A DNA stretch of 64,000 nucleotides from Amorphochlora amoebiformis (GCA_054601695.1 BAAHQB010000029.1:496001-560000), one strand, 5' to 3'. Positions 1 to 48,971 are shown, counted from the stretch's first letter. Numbers and translations: made by a program. Notes: a model not told the origin generated them from the letters alone.

Positions 1-185
1 ACCGTTCATCATATCAATTCTTTTTTTTTTTTTTTTAAACGGCATCCCACCACACCCGTCGCTTGTAGGTATCTATCTGAATTGAGATTCCTCCGACAAT
101 TAAGTCATCATAGGATTAGTCCCGACAAGCGACAGTTGTATATATTTTCTTAAGCGACATATACCAGGCCCCAATCTACATACAT

Positions 186-219
<34 letters not shown>

Positions 220-285
220 TGCATTTATTTATGTATATGTTTATATATATATATATATATATATATGAGTATGTATTTAATTGAA

Positions 286-320
<35 letters not shown>

Positions 321-357
321 ACATGTATATATACATATATAGATACACACACACCAC

Positions 358-396
<39 letters not shown>

Positions 397-418
397 ACAT
401 AAATAGATACACACACAC

Positions 419-482
<64 letters not shown>

Positions 483-483
483 T

Positions 484-532
<49 letters not shown>

Positions 533-611
533 GTACATACTTGTATATAAATCGAAAATATAATTTTGGCTAATGCACCCGCATATATATATATACATAT
601 AAGGATATACA

Positions 612-650
<39 letters not shown>

Positions 651-698
651 CCCCGTAGTATCTCCCCACCATTCAACTATACAAATGGATATACTTAA

Positions 699-729
<31 letters not shown>

Positions 730-1048
730 TACATGTATATATATATATATTATATCCCTGTAGTATCTCCCCTACCATTCAACTATACAAATGGATATAC
801 TTAAATACACATATATATATATATGTATATAATTAAATATATATACATATACACACAATATATATATTATATACATATATATATAAGAATAAATATAAAT
901 ATAATATTATATATAAATATACATATGTATATATATATACATATATTATATATATATATATATACATATCACTATTGATTTTGATATTACGTATAGGGCT
1001 TCCATGAGGACAGCTTCGGCTTCTAATACACCCTTGCCCGTCCGTCTG

Positions 1049-1098
<50 letters not shown>

Positions 1099-1231
1099 AA
1101 TGTATGTATATGTAAAATACAATTTTTTTTATATATTGATATCTGTATGTAGATTTATATTCTTTAGAATTGATATGTGTATATAGATAAGTTTTTTTTC
1201 ATATAAAATTATTTATGGAATATATATTATG

Positions 1232-1271
<40 letters not shown>

Positions 1272-1660
1272 ACACACATAATATATCCTTAACACTAGCC
1301 CTAACAATTACCCTAACTTTGGTTCTAACCCTAACCTAACCATAACTCTAACACAAACAACCTAACCCTAACTCTAACCCTAACCCTAATCCTAACCCTA
1401 ACCTAAATCCTAACCCTGACCTTTGTCCTAACCCTATCCTTTTACCCTAACCCTTAACCTAATACTTATCCCCCAACCCATACCTTTACATATTTGTATA
1501 ATACCATGTTTGCTTATATATATGTATATATATATATATATATGTATATATTATACATTATTACCATGCATATACATTTGCGCATAATATTATTCGTACA
1601 TATCTAAATATGCCTTGATAGAATATATAATAAATGTGTATGTATATGTATATATCGTAT

Positions 1661-1705
<45 letters not shown>

Positions 1706-1791
1706 TATATAGAAATATATATTTATATATAAACAGAACAAATACAATATACATATATATATATGTATATATATATATGTATATATATTAT

Positions 1792-1836
<45 letters not shown>

Positions 1837-1843
1837 TTTCATA
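1..1843. repeat. AT-microsatellite intergenic DNA
   Basis: There is no supportable gene here. The stretch is mostly (AT)n with CA/TG interruptions. A direct repeat of about 55 bases occurs at about 648-702 and 752-807 (shared core ccaccattcaactataca), the two copies separated by (AT)n. A degenerate telomere-type tract with CCCTAA on the plus strand lies at about 1290-1490. A poly-T run stands near base 21. Confidence 0.85.
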
Positions 1844-4227
<2,384 letters not shown>

Positions 4228-4282
4228 CTAAAAATACATATATAATTCAACATATAATATATATGTAAATATACATATATAT

Positions 4283-4342
<60 letters not shown>

Positions 4343-4466
4343 GTGTGGTGTTCGATTGTGTTAATGCAGTAATCTTGACATAAAAAATGAAATATCAATA
4401 TATAAATATATCTACATTTATATATATACATATATATATATATGTATATATATTATATATATGTAT

Positions 4467-4504
<38 letters not shown>

Positions 4505-4521
4505 ATGTGTAATACATATGT

Positions 4522-4593
<72 letters not shown>

Positions 4594-4604
4594 TAGTAAT
4601 ATCG

Positions 4605-4880
4605 TTAACGCGCGGAACCTATAGCTAGTTAACTACGAGGAGTTACACCGTAGTTAGACTACAGTTATATAAAGCGTGGCTAGCAGGCCAATAATGGTTG
4701 AAACCCAAGCAACCCCGGAACCAACGGAACCTATAGGTCCCGGAGGAAGAAAGGATGCTTCCAACAACGGACATAAGTTATCCATAATCCTTCGTCATAA
4801 TCCAAACGGACTTCAACTAATCATCACGGACTACCGGTACGATACAACTAAGAAAGGATCGCTGCGGTTAACAGTGTATA
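4605..4880 (-). repeat. SINE-like dispersed repeat, copy 1
   Basis: This block matches the reverse complement of 5465-5790 at several places in the same order: ggaacc(t/c)atagctagttaactacg, then a ggaacc-ata-ggt-ccggaggaag block, then gttatc-ataat followed by ttcgtcat and cggac. The end near 4880 reads, on the minus strand, GTTAACCGCAGCG, which resembles the RNA polymerase III A-box-like head of copy 2. A short forward ORF (about 4676-4880) is part of the repeat and I do not call it a gene. Confidence 0.6.
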
Positions 4881-4971
4881 TCATCATATATATATGTGTG
4901 TTTGTGATATAATATATATACATATATATATATATGATATAATATGTATATATATATATATTATACATATA

Positions 4972-5058
<87 letters not shown>

Positions 5059-5121
5059 CAATACACATGTTTTTTATATATTTATGTGATGGTAAATAGA
5101 TGGAATGATATGTATCAAAAA

Positions 5122-5158
<37 letters not shown>

Positions 5159-5259
5159 TTGTAAAGCAATGTATATATAACAATATATGCATGTTTAAAT
5201 ACATATATAGTATATACATAGAATGTAAAAGAATGTATGTATAACATTATATGCATGTT

Positions 5260-5298
<39 letters not shown>

Positions 5299-5418
5299 AC
5301 ATGTGTGTGTATAATTATGTATATGGATTACTCTGGTCTCCTTGTTTAGTAGTTTGTAACATGCGAGCGGTGTTGTTTAGTCTCTTCTGAAGAATGTCCA
5401 CTGGGTATATATATATAT

Positions 5419-5464
<46 letters not shown>

Positions 5465-5470
<6 letters not shown>

Positions 5471-5768
5471 ATATATTGTTAGCGCAGTGGTGTTAGCGCA
5501 GTGGCATAGTAGATGGTACTCCAGATTTCGATTCATGTCCGTTTGGCCTATGACGAAATTATGATAACTGTTGGGCGGTAGTCGGACAATTCCTTTCTGT
5601 ACTTCCTCCCTTACTTCCTCCGGAACCTATGGGTTCCGAGAATTTCTGGGTTCCGATTATTGTGCTACTACTCGTATACTCTAAGGAACTGACGCCATTC
5701 TGACGGTAGTCTAGCCAGCCGCTCCGTAGTTAACTAGCTATGGGTTCCGTGCTAGCTCTATATGCTGT

Positions 5769-5790
<22 letters not shown>
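5465..5790 (+). repeat. SINE-like dispersed repeat, copy 2, tRNA-like head
   Basis: This is the inverted partner of 4605-4880; the two flank an (AT)n core. The head carries TTAGCGCAGTGG twice (5479-5490 and 5493-5504), which fits the tRNA A-box consensus TRGCNNAGTGG. About 30 bases further on, gatttcgattc (5524-5534) resembles a B box. That layout suggests a tRNA-derived SINE read rightwards. No cloverleaf or intact tRNA is visible. Related heads occur at 29823-29835 (minus) and about 29137-29148 (plus). Confidence 0.5.
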
Positions 5791-5815
<25 letters not shown>

Positions 5816-5888
5816 CTGCGCATATATGTATATATGTAAATGTATACATACATTATATATATATATATATATATACATATATACACAC

Positions 5889-5982
<94 letters not shown>

Positions 5983-6001
5983 ATATACAATATATATATA
6001 A

Positions 6002-6062
<61 letters not shown>

Positions 6063-6068
6063 TGTACA

Positions 6069-6124
<56 letters not shown>

Positions 6125-6153
6125 ATATATAATGTATACTATTGTTCTACATA

Positions 6154-6214
<61 letters not shown>

Positions 6215-6243
6215 TATATACTTTCATATACACATTTTATATT

Positions 6244-6284
<41 letters not shown>

Positions 6285-6309
6285 AATACATAATATATAT
6301 ATGTATATA

Positions 6310-6368
<59 letters not shown>

Positions 6369-6555
6369 ATACATACCCATAAACACACACACATATATAT
6401 ATATATTTATATACATATATATATATATATATATATTACACATCATATATATATATATATATATATATGCATTATATAAATGTACATATACGGATATATA
6501 TGTACATATACCTCGATGTTACAAAAATATATACACACACATGTACATATTACAT

Positions 6556-6571
6556 ACATAATAATAATAAC

Positions 6572-6605
<34 letters not shown>

Positions 6606-6632
6606 GTAATAATAATAATAATATATAAAATA
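6556..6632 (+). repeat. (TAA)n trinucleotide tract
   Basis: About 24 TAA/AAT units with a few substitutions. It stands directly before a TG/CG alternating tract and after long (AT)n, so four different simple repeats abut within 400 bases. Confidence 0.95.
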
Positions 6633-6659
6633 TATATAATAAATATACACACACATACA

Positions 6660-6864
6660 CACGCGTGTGTGTGCGCGCGTGTGTGTGCGTGTGCGCGCGC
6701 GCGCGCGCGCGCGCGCGCGCGCGCGCGCGCCGCCGCGCGCGCGCGCGCGCGCGCGCGCGCGCGCGCGCGCGCGCGCGCCGCACGCGCGCGCGCGACCGCG
6801 CGCGCGCGCGCGCGCGCGCGCGCGCGCGCGCGCGCGCGCGCGCGCGCGCGCGCGCGCGCGCGCG

Positions 6865-6865
<1 letters not shown>
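6660..6865 (+). repeat. (CG)n alternating purine-pyrimidine tract
   Basis: About 200 bases of TG then CG alternation with few interruptions (one cgccgc and one cgcacgcg step), flanked on both sides by (AT)n. Alternating CG is known to favour left-handed Z-DNA. The long Arg-Ala reading frames on both strands come only from this composition. Confidence 0.95.
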
Positions 6866-6907
<42 letters not shown>

Positions 6908-6910
6908 ATG

Positions 6911-7518
<608 letters not shown>

Positions 7519-7542
7519 CATATTGTCCACATATTTACATAC

Positions 7543-12522
<4,980 letters not shown>

Positions 12523-12574
12523 CTCGGTGAGTTGATATCGACATGGTGTATATATATATATATATATCCATACA

Positions 12575-12619
<45 letters not shown>

Positions 12620-12664
12620 GCATATACATATATATATATTATATATATATATATATATTATATA

Positions 12665-12710
<46 letters not shown>

Positions 12711-12780
12711 TAATAATAATAATAATATTAATAGTATTGTATATATATATATATATATTATATATATATATATATATATA

Positions 12781-12821
<41 letters not shown>

Positions 12822-12958
12822 TTATTTATGTATATAAATATCCATACATGTGTATACATATGTGTATACATATATACACATACATTGAAAAAAATATAAA
12901 GATTTTATATATCATATATTATATATGTATACATATATCTATATATATATATATATAT

Positions 12959-13001
<43 letters not shown>

Positions 13002-13097
13002 TATATTATGTTATATGTACACGGGCATGGAAGAGATTTCTCCAGCAGGACAGACAGGTTTATATGATATATTGTGTTGTGGTGCAGAATATGTACA

Positions 13098-13170
<73 letters not shown>

Positions 13171-13181
13171 TATTTATTATA

Positions 13182-13219
<38 letters not shown>

Positions 13220-13253
13220 TTTGGACATATATATATATACATTTATAATAATA

Positions 13254-13294
<41 letters not shown>

Positions 13295-13302
13295 AAATAT
13301 AA

Positions 13303-13395
<93 letters not shown>

Positions 13396-13537
13396 GAATG
13401 TATATCAATATTTACATACTATCTTCGCGTAATAAATACATCCAGCACGTTTCTGGAGAACTTTTAAAAGTATTATTTACAGTTATATACGCAAAAACAC
13501 ACGCGTACGCACACCACACAAGCACGCACACACACCC
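12523..13537. repeat. AT-rich interval with one candidate exon
   Basis: Mostly (AT)n, with a short (AAT)n run near 12713-12730. The only unique island is about 13021-13090. On the minus strand it reads ...[10 protein letters not shown] followed by gtgtac and would join the next gene in phase 0, but no AG acceptor is visible before it. On the plus strand it could instead be a start exon, [10 protein letters not shown] followed by gtttat. I cannot decide between these. Confidence 0.5.
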
Positions 13538-14052
13538 TTACAAAGAATTACATGTAAATAAAATAGTTTTTCGGCACCTGTGCGGTGGCTCAGCCTGGAT
13601 TGGCTCCCTTCTCTTATCATCCACAGATCTAGCCAACTTAATCGCGTTTTCTGGAACTGAAACGACCTGTCCCCCCGCCCGATAATACCACACGGAAAAA
13701 ATCACCGAAAACTCAACCCTCGTGCCATTAGACAGTATAACCCTTTCCTATACCTCGTTCACAATCTCTCAACATCACCTACTGTCCCATTTGAAATGAA
13801 TCTGTTAAACGGAGAGAAAACACGAAATTCTGCTCGAAATTCGGAAATTCCGAATCTGTACCGCGTTTAAAAGTCAATGTTTTTGTCCCAGACCTGCATT
13901 CCCCCGCCTTTAGAAAAACGAACTAAGCGGTGGCCGTCCCTCGGCAAAGTACAAACAATCGCTCGAATGCCATGAAGCCTGTGGTCTGGACACGCGTTCG
14001 TGATTTCGACCGAGTCAGAGAGAAGAATGGGCATCTCCGTGGTGGTGGTCAT
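13538..14052 (-). CDS. Unrecognised small protein, 4 exons, short introns
   Basis: Start ATG at 14052. Exon 13894-14052 encodes 53 residues (MTTTTEMPILLSDS...RFSKGGGMQ). Exon 13779-13801 gives IHFKWDS. A 13-base microexon, 13706-13718, gives RVEFS. Exon 13538-13666 (VVSVPENAIKLARSVDDKRR...) ends in TAA. Total 107 residues. Introns are 92, 60 and 39 bases with gt...ag ends. Only 106 bases separate this ATG from the plus-strand SAM gene, so a shared bidirectional promoter is likely. I recognise no family. The microexon is the weakest part: reading through it gives another short open frame, and the last exon could instead splice at gtgccg. Confidence 0.5.
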
Positions 14053-14158
14053 TCTTTTGTCCTGTCATACAGGGTGACATGTCGTCGACGACACGTGGAC
14101 TAAGTTTTTCTGTAGATACACAAGATATCTGTTTCGATATGCTTCAATTTCTCGAAAA
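14053..14158. promoter_or_regulatory. Probable bidirectional promoter gap
   Basis: Only 106 bases lie between two divergent start codons. The gap has no (AT)n and no clear TATA box. It contains the palindrome-like gtcgtcgacgac. Its role is inferred from spacing alone. Confidence 0.35.
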
Positions 14159-18090
<3,932 letters not shown>

Positions 18091-18180
18091 CCCTCAACCT
18101 AACACTAATCATAGCTTCTAGTCAAACTTAAGATATGTCGATTTAACGATACATATATCTGATACTTCACACATATCGTG

Positions 18181-18244
<64 letters not shown>

Positions 18245-18409
18245 ATCTATGTACATTATATATATTTGTTCTATGTTTTATTTCTATGCGTAAATATATG
18301 TAGTATGTAATTTTTTGTAAAATCTTTAAACATCGAATATTATATATATATATATATATGTATATAATATAATACAATATATATATATATATATATATAT
18401 AATATCTAT

Positions 18410-18460
<51 letters not shown>

Positions 18461-18462
18461 TA

Positions 18463-18498
<36 letters not shown>

Positions 18499-18526
18499 AT
18501 TTACATATTTACATGTACCCCTCAGC

Positions 18527-18807
18527 ATGATTATAAAAAATGACAAGGAGGTAGGCTGGAAGGAGTGGTCAGGGCGGTAATCTTTTCATCTCTCGAATCT
18601 ATCGAATATCCCCCGAACCTAGCACTCTCGAATCTCGCGTATATTTCTAGAATCTCTCAGAGTCTCTCGAAAGTTTGCAATCTCTTGGAATTTTCCTCCA
18701 TTTTTGCTATTTCCCTATAGTCTCTCTTTTCTTTTTTTTTGGGATGCTCACCCGATCGATCTACACATATGGTATATAAATACTTTTGTTTACATACACA
18801 ACTATTA

Positions 18808-18859
<52 letters not shown>

Positions 18860-18993
18860 GTATATATATGTATATGTAGATATTGAATATAGGTGGCTAT
18901 CCTGCCCTGGCAAAATGAAGAATATGCTGTTTCATCCTGGCATCACAGGTTGCGATTAATGTTATAAGTATTTGTATGCATATATAATATTAC

Positions 18994-19039
<46 letters not shown>

Positions 19040-19102
19040 ATATATGGATACACCTATATGTATATATATATAAATATATATACATATATATATATACATA
19101 TT

Positions 19103-19147
<45 letters not shown>

Positions 19148-19164
19148 ACATACAGATATTATAT

Positions 19165-19221
<57 letters not shown>

Positions 19222-19318
19222 AATATATATATATATATGTGTGTGTGTGTGTACATGTAATATTTATTTATATATTATTTATTTATAAATCATATTATAG
19301 CATTCATGTGCATGTTCG

Positions 19319-19399
<81 letters not shown>

Positions 19400-19425
19400 A
19401 TATACTTATAGAAACTTATATACTT

Positions 19426-19486
<61 letters not shown>

Positions 19487-19575
19487 GTATATATACATAT
19501 ATATTATATAATATTTATATATGTGTGTATATATTAGATGAGGACAAAGAGTATGAGGAGAAAAACCCGAGCTAA
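18527..19575 (+). CDS. Small protein with hydrophobic segment, 4 exons
   Basis: Exons 18527-18576 ([16 protein letters not shown]), 18721-18771 ([16 protein letters not shown]), 18893-18948 ([18 protein letters not shown]) and 19538-19575 ([14 protein letters not shown]). All junction phases agree and give 64 residues. Donors are gtaatc, gtatat and gttgcg. The second exon begins just after a pyrimidine-rich run (18579-18735) and carries a short hydrophobic stretch; the tail is acidic. I recognise no family. The first exon could instead be internal, because cccctcag stands right before it. It is in tandem with the SAM gene, 436 bases downstream. Confidence 0.5.
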
Positions 19576-19673
19576 TAAATCGAGCTAGCAGGCACCATTT
19601 TTTTTCGTCATATTAATGTACATATTATATAAATGTGTGACTGTATATAGATTTGTTTGAATATGTACATGCA

Positions 19674-19742
<69 letters not shown>

Positions 19743-19856
19743 ATATATATATATATATATATATGTGTGTGTATATTTCTATATCTTTATACATATCCAT
19801 ATATATATATATATCTATATATATATAGATACATGTAGATAAATAATATGTATCTA

Positions 19857-19903
<47 letters not shown>

Positions 19904-19997
19904 ATGTACATATTTATATATTTATATTTATTTATTACATGAACAGATAAATATAATTTTTTTTGATACAAATATAGATATCTACATATACATATAA

Positions 19998-20040
<43 letters not shown>

Positions 20041-20045
20041 GGTGT

Positions 20046-20129
<84 letters not shown>

Positions 20130-20134
20130 TTATA

Positions 20135-20232
<98 letters not shown>

Positions 20233-20237
20233 ATATA

Positions 20238-20329
<92 letters not shown>

Positions 20330-20794
20330 TAGAGGTGCTCATGTGGGGCCCGTCACTTAGGATTAATATGTAGGAGTGTAGGAACAAAAACCAACGAAAA
20401 GGAGGGATTCATTCATATTCGCCGAAAAAGCAACGGCTTAATTAGATGTAGCCTGGCGCTCGAACTGTCATCATGTGACGCTACTATCATGGTGTTTTCG
20501 TTCTAGTATATCTCAGACGATATCTTGTAGTCTACAGGCTCATGCATGCCACTGAGTACTAGTTGTTATTACCTAGATTAATTAAATCTAGTACATGTAT
20601 CATGAATATCGATGTAGATAGTACCAGCTAAGCTTCAAGGTGAAAAACAATCATTTTAACAATGCATTATCGGTCGTTTTTTTTTATTGTCTACTTTAAT
20701 ATTATATTTATGCACATATGTACTCTAGGTACTACATTTAGTACATATACAATGTATTGTAAATATATATATATATATATATATATGTATATGC

Positions 20795-20851
<57 letters not shown>

Positions 20852-21373
20852 AGTATGTGTGTCACACAATTGTGTACAGGCTTTGTGTGTGTTTGCATAT
20901 ATGTGGCACACCTACATACAATATTAAATATGCTTATGAGTTTAGGTGTTTCACGGATATGTAATAACGGTATGCACAATATTATGCCATAGTGTGTAAA
21001 TTACATATTCATTGTACAGTGCAATTCTGCACATGTATATATAAACATATTTATGTAATTTCATATTAGAAAATTATGCAACAATACATTATTGTACAAA
21101 TATGAAAAAAAACAATTTTTTTCGGAAGAGTATGAATGCCATTAACGTACTACGTGCTATTCCCAGCAGTAAATCTCGCCTCATCGGACTCGGGTCAAAT
21201 CGATCAACTTTCACATATCTACAATATTAATATCGAGATATCAAATATCAAATATGCCATAGACAATTGTTTGATAGTATTAGCTTTTGTCAAGTAGATA
21301 TCTAATAGTCCTCTTCCCGGGCTTTATATTAGTCGAAAACGCCCAAAAGTTACCCATTTCGACTGACAGGTCG
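19576..21373. repeat. AT arrays then unique DNA
   Basis: (AT)n dominates to 20325. Unique AT-rich sequence follows (20326-20755 and about 20850-21373), with many ctag/tagt motifs like those in the 46.6-47.2 kb and 52.6-53.1 kb intergenic blocks. I see no convincing exon. It probably includes upstream DNA of the next plus-strand gene. Confidence 0.6.
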
Positions 21374-22009
21374 ATGGAGCCGTCGTCAAGTAACTCAAGC
21401 CAACAAGGAAATGCACGATCTTTCCTATGCACGTAAACCATATAGAAGGAAAATCACTTCAAAGGTTGTACATCAACCTTACACTTCCTTCATTTTCCGG
21501 AAGGATACGCAATTTTCACCAAGAAAATGAGTAATTTGGCCGTTGATTTTGTAAGGGTGTGTTTCTGAGAATCCCTTCTACATTCCAGAGGGCTTGTGAA
21601 CCCCTTCCCCTCTGTCCAATCGAGCCTGTTAGGACTCATTATTTGATCCAGGAATCTTGTTTCTTCTTTATATTCGCGCTGGCTACCGTGTGTTTTTTTG
21701 CCACCCTCAAGGTACCACGTATCATGATTTCATATTTTTCCCACCGAACACTCGCAACCCAGCTTCTCTCCTTCCCTGATACCCCTTTCGCACTCGCACT
21801 CGAATATACACGTGGAGAGGCACGTATTTCTCGTACCTCTAAGTTTTCCAAACCAGGTTGGGTGGAGGAATGAGTTTAATGATATCGCAAAAGTTGACGT
21901 TACACAACCAAAAGCCGAGTTCCATATCATTGTCTTAGATAGCCTCCATAAGCTAAAGACGATTTGTCCCTTGCTCTTAGGTTTTTATTTGTTATTGGTT
22001 CAGTTATAG
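21374..22009 (+). CDS. Coding island, possible 5' end of the glycosyltransferase gene
   Basis: Several plus-strand pieces look coding. 21374-21432 starts MEPSSSNSSQQGNARSFLC, donor gtaaac. 21504-21550 encodes YAIFTKKMSNLAVDF, donor gtaagg. After a clean 38-base intron, 21589 onward encodes RACEPLPLCPIEPVRTHY and then the hydrophobic SCFFFIFALATVCFFATL, which could be a signal anchor. 21857-22009 encodes VGWRNEFNDIAKVDVTQPK and ends in a hydrophobic tail and TAG. I could not join all pieces in one phase. One option ends the anchor exon at 21811 (donor gtggag, phase 1), which fits the phase of the exon at 22678 and would supply the type II membrane anchor expected of a Golgi glycosyltransferase. 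The minus-strand ORFs here are shadows. Confidence 0.4.
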
Positions 22010-22152
22010 CTTTCTTGGCTAAGCTTCCCATTTCTCTTTTTTTTTCTTTTTCTTGATGGTTTACACAATGCGTGTGCATGCACATCACACACATATGTAT
22101 GTGTATGTATATATTATACACGCACATATAATATATATATATATATACACAC

Positions 22153-22198
<46 letters not shown>

Positions 22199-22253
22199 GT
22201 ATGAGTATGTATATATATATCTATACATTTTTATATATATATATATATAAACA

Positions 22254-22340
<87 letters not shown>

Positions 22341-22522
22341 TATAATATATGATAGTATATACACGTATGTAACATATTATATATTATATTATTATATATA
22401 TATATATATGATATAAATATATGTAACATTTTATATATATGTATATAATATATATATATATATACTATATATATATATATGTATAAATATATATATATAT
22501 ATATATTATATAAATATATGTA

Positions 22523-22569
<47 letters not shown>

Positions 22570-22595
22570 TATACTACACTGACACGCACATATAT

Positions 22596-22641
<46 letters not shown>

Positions 22642-22677
22642 ATAGTGTGTGTATATATGTACATTTTCAAAGATGAG

Positions 22678-32048
<9,371 letters not shown>

Positions 32049-32060
32049 GTATGCAACATT

Positions 32061-32127
<67 letters not shown>

Positions 32128-32178
32128 GTACATATAATTATTTATGTGATATACTAAATATATATATATATATATATC

Positions 32179-32223
<45 letters not shown>

Positions 32224-32234
32224 CATATATATAC

Positions 32235-32381
<147 letters not shown>

Positions 32382-32474
32382 CATATATATATATAGATTA
32401 CATATTATATATACATATGTATATATATATATATATATATACATACATACATATATATTTGTATATATAAGCAG

Positions 32475-32486
32475 ATTCCAATGTAA
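32475..32486 (+). other. Possible alternative terminal exon (IPM-stop)
   Basis: taagcag precedes ATT CCA ATG TAA. Joined in phase 0 to the exon ending 32048, it would close the GT14-like protein as ...FARKIPM. It competes with splicing to 32863, which continues the frame into the second domain. A four-codon match can easily be chance. Confidence 0.25.
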
Positions 32487-32498
32487 TTAATTATGTAT

Positions 32499-32544
<46 letters not shown>

Positions 32545-32601
32545 AGATAATTTATACGTAAATATATACATACGTATATATACATAGATAATGTGTACAT
32601 C

Positions 32602-32655
<54 letters not shown>

Positions 32656-32713
32656 CATATGCACACATATACGCAAACATATAAAAATATAAATATATAC
32701 ATATATATATATG

Positions 32714-32779
<66 letters not shown>

Positions 32780-32794
32780 CACACACACATAAAT

Positions 32795-32843
<49 letters not shown>

Positions 32844-32862
32844 AAGATATATTTATTGAAAG

Positions 32863-46558
<13,696 letters not shown>

Positions 46559-47406
46559 ACAGGTGGCCTGGCTCATACACTAGATACACTTTCAGATCCA
46601 GTTCAAGCGGAGACTTCCAGCGTGGAAGATGACAAGAAAGATCCAGATATCGGTAGTCTAGAGTCCTGTTGGTCTTGTAGGTCTAGGGTCAAGCCCGCTG
46701 TAAACCCACATTTGTAAACTGTAAAGGGATTAATGGTGTAACAAACATATTTATGATTTCCTTAGCTTCACTAATTGTACCTTTTAACTTCCACGTAGTC
46801 ATTCATAGTCTTTTTAACCAGCTTACACAGTCAATGATTAGATCTAGTCCATTGAACTAATCCAGTTTATTATTGAGTTCATTACCTAGATTACACCGTA
46901 GCCTCACGAGATTCGAGTACCTTACAGCTAGATCTACTGCTAGACTGGTATCTACTAGTCTAAGGTAAATCACTAGTTTGCTCATCTCGCGCCGATCAAA
47001 ACCAAAATACCAGTGATTAGTTTTAAAACTCAGACCCAGAATTTCAGTCTGAACTTCTAACCCAGACCCATAGCTTCAGTCTTGGCGTGGATTGAACAAC
47101 CATCAGTGAGCCTTTGATAAAACTAACTTAATGAGCTAGCATGTTTTCAAGTGATTCTAGATCTAGTTGATAGTTCGTGACTTCAGTCCTTCTAAGTTCG
47201 TATTATACTACTGGTTGTTTGTGATCTGGATGTACCGATTTTCACATGAGGGAGCATTGTTGGCACGGTTCGCAATGGTGGCGGCCAGTGTTCTGTTATT
47301 TGAAATGTTAAATGCGTCTACATACATATATATACATATAAATATTACAGTGTATAATACATATATAACATACAGGAATATATATATATATATATATATA
47401 AATTTA

Positions 47407-47463
<57 letters not shown>

Positions 47464-47552
47464 CACCAATAAAAATAAATTATATATATATTTATTTACA
47501 CGTTTTATATACACTATGTAGGTCGAAATACTTAACATATATACATACATCA

Positions 47553-47589
<37 letters not shown>

Positions 47590-47661
47590 GTATATCGATA
47601 TGTTTTATATACTACGTAGGTCGAAATATTCAAAATATTATATATATATATATAAATATAT

Positions 47662-47728
<67 letters not shown>
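46559..47728. other. 3' flank and intergenic DNA
   Basis: The 3' flank of the glycosyltransferase gene, then unique AT-rich DNA to 47170 with many ctag motifs. At 47167-47320 both strands look weakly coding: plus encodes FVLYYWLFVIWMYRFSHEG and more, a hydrophobic stretch; minus has acceptor aataacag and donor gtacat around TLAATIANRANNAPSCEN. I could not attach either to a neighbour. Two decayed copies of the block at 47732-47752 lie at about 47508 and 47612. Confidence 0.5.
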
Positions 47729-47729
<1 letters not shown>

Positions 47730-47838
47730 TATACACTACATGGGTCGAAACCCTAAAAAAAAAAAAAAACCACAGACACGTATGTATATTTTATATATGT
47801 ATATATGTATATATAATATATAAACATAATATACACAT

Positions 47839-47901
<63 letters not shown>

Positions 47902-47998
47902 AAATATATGTATGCACACAATTATTATTATTATGTGTATACACATGTGCACACACACACATATATATATATGCTTTTGTGTATCTAGATATATATAA

Positions 47999-48050
<52 letters not shown>

Positions 48051-48165
48051 ATGTGTGCATTGCAGAAAGTAAATATGAGGAAACCTTGAAATGTTTTTGG
48101 ATGTATATTATATATATAATTGTATATAACATATATATATATATATATATATATAATATTTATAG

Positions 48166-48207
<42 letters not shown>

Positions 48208-48469
48208 CATATATATATATATGTATATAATGTGTGCATTGCAGAAAGTAAATATTAGGAAACCTTGAAATGTTTTTGGATGTTGGCGTCATTACGGCAG
48301 TTGGCAAATAACTGATTCGGAAAATGTACCAATATAAATAGACATACCTAAAATATTCTGATATATATTTTTATGTATTTATACAATATCAAGAATAATT
48401 ATATACATACACATATACATATATACATATATATATCTATGTGTAAGAATATACACATTACATACATAC

Positions 48470-48522
<53 letters not shown>

Positions 48523-48598
48523 CTAACTGTATAGATTCAGGGTCTTACATTATTTACCTATGCTTTCGCAACACACAAAACACACACACACACACACG

Positions 48599-48672
<74 letters not shown>

Positions 48673-48729
48673 TATTCACCTTAGCATCATACGACTTCTC
48701 CGTTTTAGCTTCCAGTCCTTCCTTCCCAA
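47729..48729 (-). CDS. Unrecognised protein, 3' part, 3 exons
   Basis: Minus-strand exons: 48680-48729 ([16 protein letters not shown], donor gtgaat), 48264-48311 ([16 protein letters not shown], acceptor gaatcag, donor gtttcc) and a short terminal exon 47729-47752 (GFDPCSV, TAA) behind a T14-AG acceptor. Phases agree. No family is recognised, and the 5' part upstream of 48729 (a CT-rich region on this strand) was not found. Copies of the 48264 exon edge occur at about 48080-48110, and of the terminal exon at 47508 and 47612. Confidence 0.5.
48050..48290 (-). repeat. Duplicated exon edge plus donor
   Basis: ataatgtgtgcattgcagaa + agtaaatatgaggaaacctt + gaaatgtttttggatgt occurs at about 48049-48107 and again, with one change in the middle, at 48227-48283. 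On the minus strand the second copy holds the last 17 or so bases of exon 48264-48311 and its donor; the first copy is the same segment moved into the following intron. Confidence 0.8.
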
Positions 48730-48734
48730 CTATA

Positions 48735-48779
<45 letters not shown>

Positions 48780-48874
48780 ATTAACATGAGAGAGAGGCCA
48801 AGAGGGAAGAGTGGACAACACACACACACACAGAGAGAGAGAGAGAGCTCCTGGAAGAGAGCTTGAAAGAGAGT

Positions 48875-48910
<36 letters not shown>

Positions 48911-48923
48911 TCGAGAGATCTCT

Positions 48924-48971
<48 letters not shown>

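Noticed and set aside
4676-4912. 78-codon forward frame
   Set aside because: It lies wholly inside the SINE-like repeat and ends in (AT)n; the inverted copy does not keep the frame.
5479-5540. tRNA gene
   Set aside because: A- and B-box-like motifs occur but no acceptor stem or cloverleaf can be drawn; a SINE head fits better.
21639-21930. Minus-strand frames of 66-75 codons
   Set aside because: The plus strand has gtaagg and ttccag splice sites joining open frames in the same place; the minus frames lack matching borders, though this is not certain.
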